The translations under genes and the position numbers were made by a program. Under the pieces are notes generated by a model, which saw only the letters and a list, made by a program, of their open reading frames with translations, did not search any database and had not been told where the DNA came from. A stretch of DNA of 7,690 nucleotides from Methanobacteriota archaeon (GTDB lineage: Archaea > Thermoplasmatota > Poseidoniia > Poseidoniales > SP79), in the NCBI GenBank assembly GCA_002715545.1, contig PAZI01000027.1:70193-77882 (forward strand), in the 5' to 3' direction. Below are positions 6,199 to 7,690 of the stretch, in pieces; within the stretch, counting starts at the first letter, position 1, and the number at the start of each line of letters is the position of its first letter.

Positions 6199-7308
6199 TT
6201 ATTCTCCATTATTCCTTAATTCTTTTTTTGCCTTTTGCAAAGCTGAACCAATTACTTGGTGCATATCGTAATAACGATATTCAGCTAATCTACCTCCAAA
6301 TATTATATCACTATTTCTAGCAAGAACAGAATACTTCTTAAAAACCTCACTGTTCTTTTTATCATTTACAGGATAGTACGGTACCTTACTTGGTGACCAA
6401 TCCTGCGGATACTCTTTCGTCACTATCGTCTTTTCAAGACTCGCAGCCTCTTGTGGTTGAAAATGTTTATGCTCCACTATCCTAGTATAAGGTACTTCAT
6501 AATCAGTATAATTTACGACTGCGTTTCCTTGAAAGTCGCCATCGTGAACTTCATGCTCGAAGCGTAATGATCTATACTCTAGATAGCCATGCTCATAATC
6601 AAAAAACTCGTCAATCTTACCGGTAAATACAGTCTTATTGGCCATGCTATCCCAGGTTTCTCTATCTTCTAGATAATCAACGCCTGTCCGGACATCTGCG
6701 CCTTCAAGCATATTGCCAATCATTTTCGTATATCCGTTTTTTGGAATACCCTGGAATTTATCAAAGAAATAGTTTTCTTCAAAGATTAAACGAATTGGTA
6801 AGCGTTTAATGATAGAAGCGGGCAACTCGCTTGGGTGCCGCTTCCATTGCTTCATAGTATAGCCCTTGATAAAGGTCTCATAAACTTCTCTACCAACTTG
6901 TGATAAAATCCATTCCTCTAAATTTTGTGGGTTCTCGCAAGGAATTCTGACTTCTTGTAATTTAGCCTCTGCCTCAGCGGGTGTTGTCACTCCCCAAAGC
7001 TGGTGTAGAGTCATTAAATTTATAGGAAATGAGTAAATATTTCCACGGAAATTGACCTTAGGCTTATTGATATATTGATTGAACGTTGCAAATCGATTTA
7101 CAAAATTCCAGATTTTTTCATTGTTTGTGTGAAAAATATGAGGCCCGTATACATGAACATCAACACCTTCTCTTCTTTCTGAGTAGCAATTTCCACCGAT
7201 ATGCTCTCTTTTGTCTAATACCAAAACAGTTTTACCGGCATCTAACATTTCTCTAGCGAATGTAGCTCCGAACATACCGGCACCCACAATTAAATAATCA
7301 TACTTCAT
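6199..7308 (-). CDS. glf: UDP-galactopyranose mutase
   Basis: A 369-residue flavoenzyme that interconverts UDP-galactopyranose and UDP-galactofuranose. Length and motif order match bacterial Glf (about 367 residues) from end to end. The FAD-binding motif is VGAGMFG (8-14) with LDKREHIGGN (31-40) after it, then GPHIFHT (55-61), LHQLWGV (101-107), the substrate-site segment IKGYTMKQW (147-155), ELPASIIKRLPIR (161-173), the active-site arginine region VPYTRIVEHKHF (Arg276), KEYP, YYPVND, and FGGRLAEYRYYDMHQ with Arg340. The two arginines are those known to hold the diphosphate of the substrate. No key residue appears lost, so it should be active. The gene overlaps the upstream gene by 11 bases and has a strong AAGGAG 5 bases before its ATG. 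Bacterial UGMs have also been reported to accept UDP-arabinopyranose, so the true sugar is open. Confidence 0.97.
   Translation of the reverse strand: MKYDYLIVGAGMFGATFAREMLDAGKTVLVLDKREHIGGNCYSERREGVDVHVYGPHIFHTNNEKIWNFVNRFATFNQYINKPKVNFRGNIYSFPINLMTLHQLWGVTTPAEAEAKLQEVRIPCENPQNLEEWILSQVGREVYETFIKGYTMKQWKRHPSELPASIIKRLPIRLIFEENYFFDKFQGIPKNGYTKMIGNMLEGADVRTGVDYLEDRETWDSMANKTVFTGKIDEFFDYEHGYLEYRSLRFEHEVHDGDFQGNAVVNYTDYEVPYTRIVEHKHFQPQEAASLEKTIVTKEYPQDWSPSKVPYYPVNDKKNSEVFKKYSVLARNSDIIFGGRLAEYRYYDMHQVIGSALQKAKKELRNNGE
6203..6207 (-). promoter_or_regulatory. Ribosome binding site deciding the 6197 start
   Basis: GGAGA, with GGAG 6 bases before the ATG at 6197, sits in the last codons of the mutase gene. 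The competing ATG at 6209 has AAGGA only 3 bases upstream, which is too close. The first residues after 6197 also form the expected beta strand. Confidence 0.65.
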
Positions 7309-7690
7309 TTCTTCTCCTTAAATCAACTTCGTAACCAGAATAATCAAAGTCTATCTTTTCTAAAATTTGTCTGTTGATACCTAGCTTCTTTGCTCGATGA
7401 TAAGCTAGCAGACTCGCAAAATCTGTCCAAATGTTTTTATTCTCACCTTGATATATGTTTCGCAATAATTCATCTAATTCAATTTCTGTATTGGATGATC
7501 TTAATTTTTTCTCAAATGCTAAGATCTTTTGTAACCACTCTTCTTTCTTGCCGTTCAAAAAGTCGGTATGCTTGAGTTTTGGCATAGCCCCATTGCGTAC
7601 TAAAGCCATTATTGACTCATGTTCTCCTCGATCTGTTAAAATTGTTCTACACATCTTAAAGTGTCTTTCATAAATGTGCAGAGAATTACT
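7298..7690 (-). CDS. Possible thymidylate synthase/dNMP hydroxymethylase-like protein, C-terminal part
   Basis: The last 130 residues of a gene entering from the right edge. The frame stays open from an ATG at 7654 to the window end, and the added residues SNSLHIYERHF contain H-x-Y-x-x-H (7661-7678), the pattern that in thymidylate synthase (HLYSNH in E. coli ThyA) and its dCMP/dUMP hydroxymethylase relatives contacts the deoxyribose 3'-OH. I therefore read it as a truncated ThyA-fold protein rather than a complete 118-residue one starting at 7654, which also lacks a good ribosome binding site. The part after the motif is about 120 residues against roughly 55 in E. coli ThyA, and holds an extra helical block (EEWLQKILAFEKKL, NIWTDFASLLAYHRAKKLG). 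The end DYSGYEVDLRRRNEV shows only a faint likeness to the ThyA terminus. The family call rests on one motif. The gene overlaps glf by 11 bases. Confidence 0.45.
   Translation of the reverse strand, partial: SNSLHIYERHFKMCRTILTDRGEHESIMALVRNGAMPKLKHTDFLNGKKEEWLQKILAFEKKLRSSNTEIELDELLRNIYQGENKNIWTDFASLLAYHRAKKLGINRQILEKIDFDYSGYEVDLRRRNEV
7314..7319 (-). promoter_or_regulatory. Ribosome binding site of glf
   Basis: AAGGAG, 5 bases before the ATG at 7308, is the best-placed Shine-Dalgarno match in the window. It lies within the final codons of the upstream gene, so the mutase can be translated efficiently even though the two genes overlap. Confidence 0.7.

Noticed and set aside
7298..7654. Complete 118-residue gene starting at the ATG at 7654
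   Set aside because: The frame remains open to the window edge and the upstream codons contain a conserved-looking HxYxxH motif; the ATG lacks a good ribosome binding site.
7390..7673. Plus-strand open frames opposite the right-edge gene (7390-7575 and 7455-7673)
   Set aside because: They are hydrophobic shadow translations of AT-rich sequence, opposite a frame that carries a recognisable motif.
1..7690. Terminators, tRNA genes, CRISPR arrays and insertion-sequence ends
   Set aside because: Searched by eye on both strands. Genes are packed with at most about 21 bases between them and none of these structures is convincing; weak hairpins fall within codons.

Overview
The window is a dense block of ten genes, all on the minus strand and read from the right edge to the left. 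Neighbouring genes overlap or are separated by 0-21 bases, and both edge genes are cut by the window. The tight packing, the AT-rich composition (by eye), the lack of internal promoters or terminators and the mix of nucleotide-metabolism and sugar genes suggest a large tailed-phage genome (T4-like or jumbo type, possibly environmental). No capsid, tail or replication gene is present to prove this, and a prophage or other accessory bacterial island is not excluded.

In transcription order the genes are: (1) the C-terminal end of a probable thymidylate-synthase/deoxynucleotide-hydroxymethylase-like protein (7298-7690, cut at the right edge); (2) UDP-galactopyranose mutase, Glf (6199-7308); (3) a GT-B-like glycosyltransferase (5154-6197); (4) a thymidylate-kinase-like dNMP kinase (4622-5149); (5) an extended-SDR NDP-sugar epimerase (3621-4625); (6) a type II thymidine kinase (3022-3621); (7) a sugar-isomerase-type cupin without its metal histidines (2609-3025, GTG start); (8) a DHH/DHHA1 phosphoesterase (1756-2616); (9) an unrecognised protein with a Glu/Gly/Ala-rich stretch (301-1734); (10) the N-terminal part of a dCMP deaminase (1-299, cut at the left edge).

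Two themes are interleaved. One is pyrimidine deoxynucleotide supply: dCMP deaminase, ThyA-like protein, dNMP kinase and thymidine kinase. The other is sugar-nucleotide work: epimerase, UDP-Galp mutase, glycosyltransferase and cupin. The epimerase, mutase and transferase could form a short route from UDP-glucose to a furanosyl-decorated acceptor. Because these genes alternate with the nucleotide genes, one testable idea is that the acceptor is a hydroxymethylated pyrimidine in phage DNA, i.e. a DNA hypermodification cassette using a furanose. The alternative is glycan or virion-protein decoration beside an ordinary dTTP-supply cluster. The sequence does not decide between them.

Several start codons are best placed downstream of the longest reading frame, as Shine-Dalgarno matches or family alignment indicate. 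There is no gene-free stretch longer than about 20 bases, and I see no tRNA, CRISPR array, insertion sequence or convincing terminator.
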